The position numbers and the translations under genes were made by a program. A stretch of DNA of 31,382 bases from a virus. Below the pieces are notes generated by a model. That model did no database searches and was not told the origin of the DNA. It worked only from the letters and a program-made list of their open reading frames with translations. This document shows positions 30,225-31,382 of this stretch, piece by piece. Where the stretch lies: positions 1-31,382 of IMG/VR virus record IMGVR_UViG_3300030108_005477. The stretch is one strand, 5' to 3'. Position 1 is the stretch's first letter; each line of letters opens with the position of its first letter.

Positions 30225-31382
30225 ATGGCTATACCTCTACCAGATGATTTTTCAACGTACGAACCGTCCGATCGACAACAGCCTTTGCCAGCAAATGTAG
30301 AGGACAGTTTCGAGAAGGGTTTAGGGGCTCGGGTACAAGAAGCACTTGGAAACGTCGTGTCTTACCCAGGCAAAATTTTTGCGGCTGCAACAGGTGCAGA
30401 CGCACCGATACAGTTTCCAGAGTTGCCCGAGCTTACAGATATGCCCGGTGCTGACATGCCATCTTTTTTCAGACGATTGATGCCGAACATCAAGGCAATG
30501 CTGACCAGTGATGACTTGGGCAAGGCCGAAATATTCGAAGCCTCATTTGGTGACGATGAAAAATTTGGCGGCGTGTTCGTAGACGATTTCGGACTGCCTA
30601 TCGTTTTTTGGAACGATGTGCCGTATTACGTTAACAAGCCTGGTTTCAGCGAACAGGATTTCAGCACGTTTCTTGGAGAAGTAGCGAAGTATTCACCAGC
30701 CAGCCGTTTCGTTGGAGGGGCGAAAACAGTTACCGGCACAGCAGCGAGGGGCGCGGTTGCTTATCCAACGACAGAAGCCACGCTGCGGGCGGGTGAAGCG
30801 TTGGTCACGCCAAAAACGGTCGCAGCTCGTGATGAGGCACCTTCAGAGGTTGTCGGAGATATCGCTACTTTGGCGCTTCAAGACGTAGCGATAGATTACA
30901 CTTTGCCAAAAGTTTTGAAGGTTGCCGGAAAAACAATCGAGACAGCTGCCGACAAAGGCGGAGACATTACCAAAAAACTGGTTGAGCGAGCAGGCAAATA
31001 TAATCCTTTCCCCCGGATCACTCCCGAGCAGATCAACAAATCTCGCTTTCCGTTGACGCTGGGACAAAGATACAGCCCAATACAAGATCCCAGAGCAAGA
31101 GATTTTACCCCACAACTAGCGACCGAAGATTTGATTAGATTCGGTAACGCCGATACGACCGCTCAGGAAACGCTTAAGCAGTTCGATCGAGACCAAATGG
31201 AGATGATTGAGTCTGCAGCGAGAGACCTGCAAAACGAACTTGGTGTCGGCGTAGTGGCAGAAAACTACTATCAAGTTCCGGCCGAAGCAGGAGCTGAGAT
31301 CCAGAAAATTGTCTCAGATTTAGCAGCAGACAAAAACGAACAATCGCAGCTCATATATGACGCGTTGAAACAAGCGCAGGAC
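30225..31382 (+). CDS. Large late protein, putative internal virion/ejection protein (3' partial)
   Basis: The frame opens at ATG 30225, 2 bases after the previous stop, and stays open for all 386 codons to the window end; no stop is seen, so the gene continues. It starts MAIPLPDDFSTYEPSDRQQP. It includes KFGGVFVDDFGLPIVFWNDV, NKPGFSEQDFSTFLGEVAKY, ITPEQINKSRFPLTLGQRYS and DFTPQLATEDLIRFGN. Residues about 150-240 are Ala/Gly/Thr-rich and may insert in membranes. I remember the INKSRFPLTLGQR block from large marine podovirus ejection proteins. Downstream enzymatic domains, such as a transglycosylase, could lie beyond the edge. Confidence 0.7.
   Translation, partial: MAIPLPDDFSTYEPSDRQQPLPANVEDSFEKGLGARVQEALGNVVSYPGKIFAAATGADAPIQFPELPELTDMPGADMPSFFRRLMPNIKAMLTSDDLGKAEIFEASFGDDEKFGGVFVDDFGLPIVFWNDVPYYVNKPGFSEQDFSTFLGEVAKYSPASRFVGGAKTVTGTAARGAVAYPTTEATLRAGEALVTPKTVAARDEAPSEVVGDIATLALQDVAIDYTLPKVLKVAGKTIETAADKGGDITKKLVERAGKYNPFPRITPEQINKSRFPLTLGQRYSPIQDPRARDFTPQLATEDLIRFGNADTTAQETLKQFDRDQMEMIESAARDLQNELGVGVVAENYYQVPAEAGAEIQKIVSDLAADKNEQSQLIYDALKQAQD

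Noticed and set aside
1-31382. tRNA genes, CRISPR arrays, insertion sequences or att sites
   Set aside because: No cloverleaf-like segment, spaced direct repeats, transposase or integrase was seen; genes leave almost no free space.

Overview
The window is about 31.4 kb of a tailed double-stranded DNA phage with a short, podovirus-type tail. It is the late (lysis, packaging, head, tail, DNA-ejection) half of the genome. All supported genes are on the + strand and are packed almost end to end, with many ATGA, GTGA or TGATG start/stop overlaps. There is no integrase, replication gene or host-like gene. Many small proteins resemble conserved unknowns that I remember from uncultured marine phage genomes, so a marine bacteriophage is the most likely source. 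That origin and any host are inference; nothing in the window identifies the host.

Layout. (1) 1-3068: the 3' part of a long repeat-built tail fibre ending in a self-cleaving S74-type intramolecular chaperone. (2) 3078-4424: small unknown genes and a putative 2-oxoglutarate/Fe(II) oxygenase. (3) 4421-6563: a lysis region with an XhlA-like small membrane protein, a coiled-coil membrane protein, a 32-residue membrane micro-ORF, a two-TM protein with an EF-hand loop, a GTA-type holin and a GH24 endolysin. (4) 6556-10538: large terminase and a long P22-like portal. (5) 10535-14597: small basic proteins, a GroES-like co-chaperonin, scaffold, a conserved unknown, a decoration-type protein and the major capsid protein, closed by a strong terminator. 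(6) 14598-14714: the only sizeable intergenic gap, with that terminator and a perfect 9-bp inverted repeat. (7) 14715-19848: structural-type proteins, a 644-residue coiled-coil protein and a cluster of Lys/Gly-rich proteins that share C-terminal tags. (8) 19829-25146: connector/adaptor and tail nozzle genes, with a Rossmann-like unknown enzyme among them. (9) 25143-31382: four large proteins that look like internal virion or DNA-ejection proteins; the last runs off the window end.

The genes fit together as one virion-assembly programme. Scaffold and a phage co-chaperonin precede the capsid gene, the portal and terminase fill the head, gp4/gp10-like proteins close the head and form the tail, and large Ala/Gly/Gln-rich proteins are probably ejected with DNA. 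The most unusual signals are a C-terminal peptide tag conserved between two adjacent genes despite saturated silent changes, a Lys-Gly-Gly repeat protein beside them, a micro-ORF overlapping both neighbours in the lysis region, and a gene whose likely start lacks a canonical codon.
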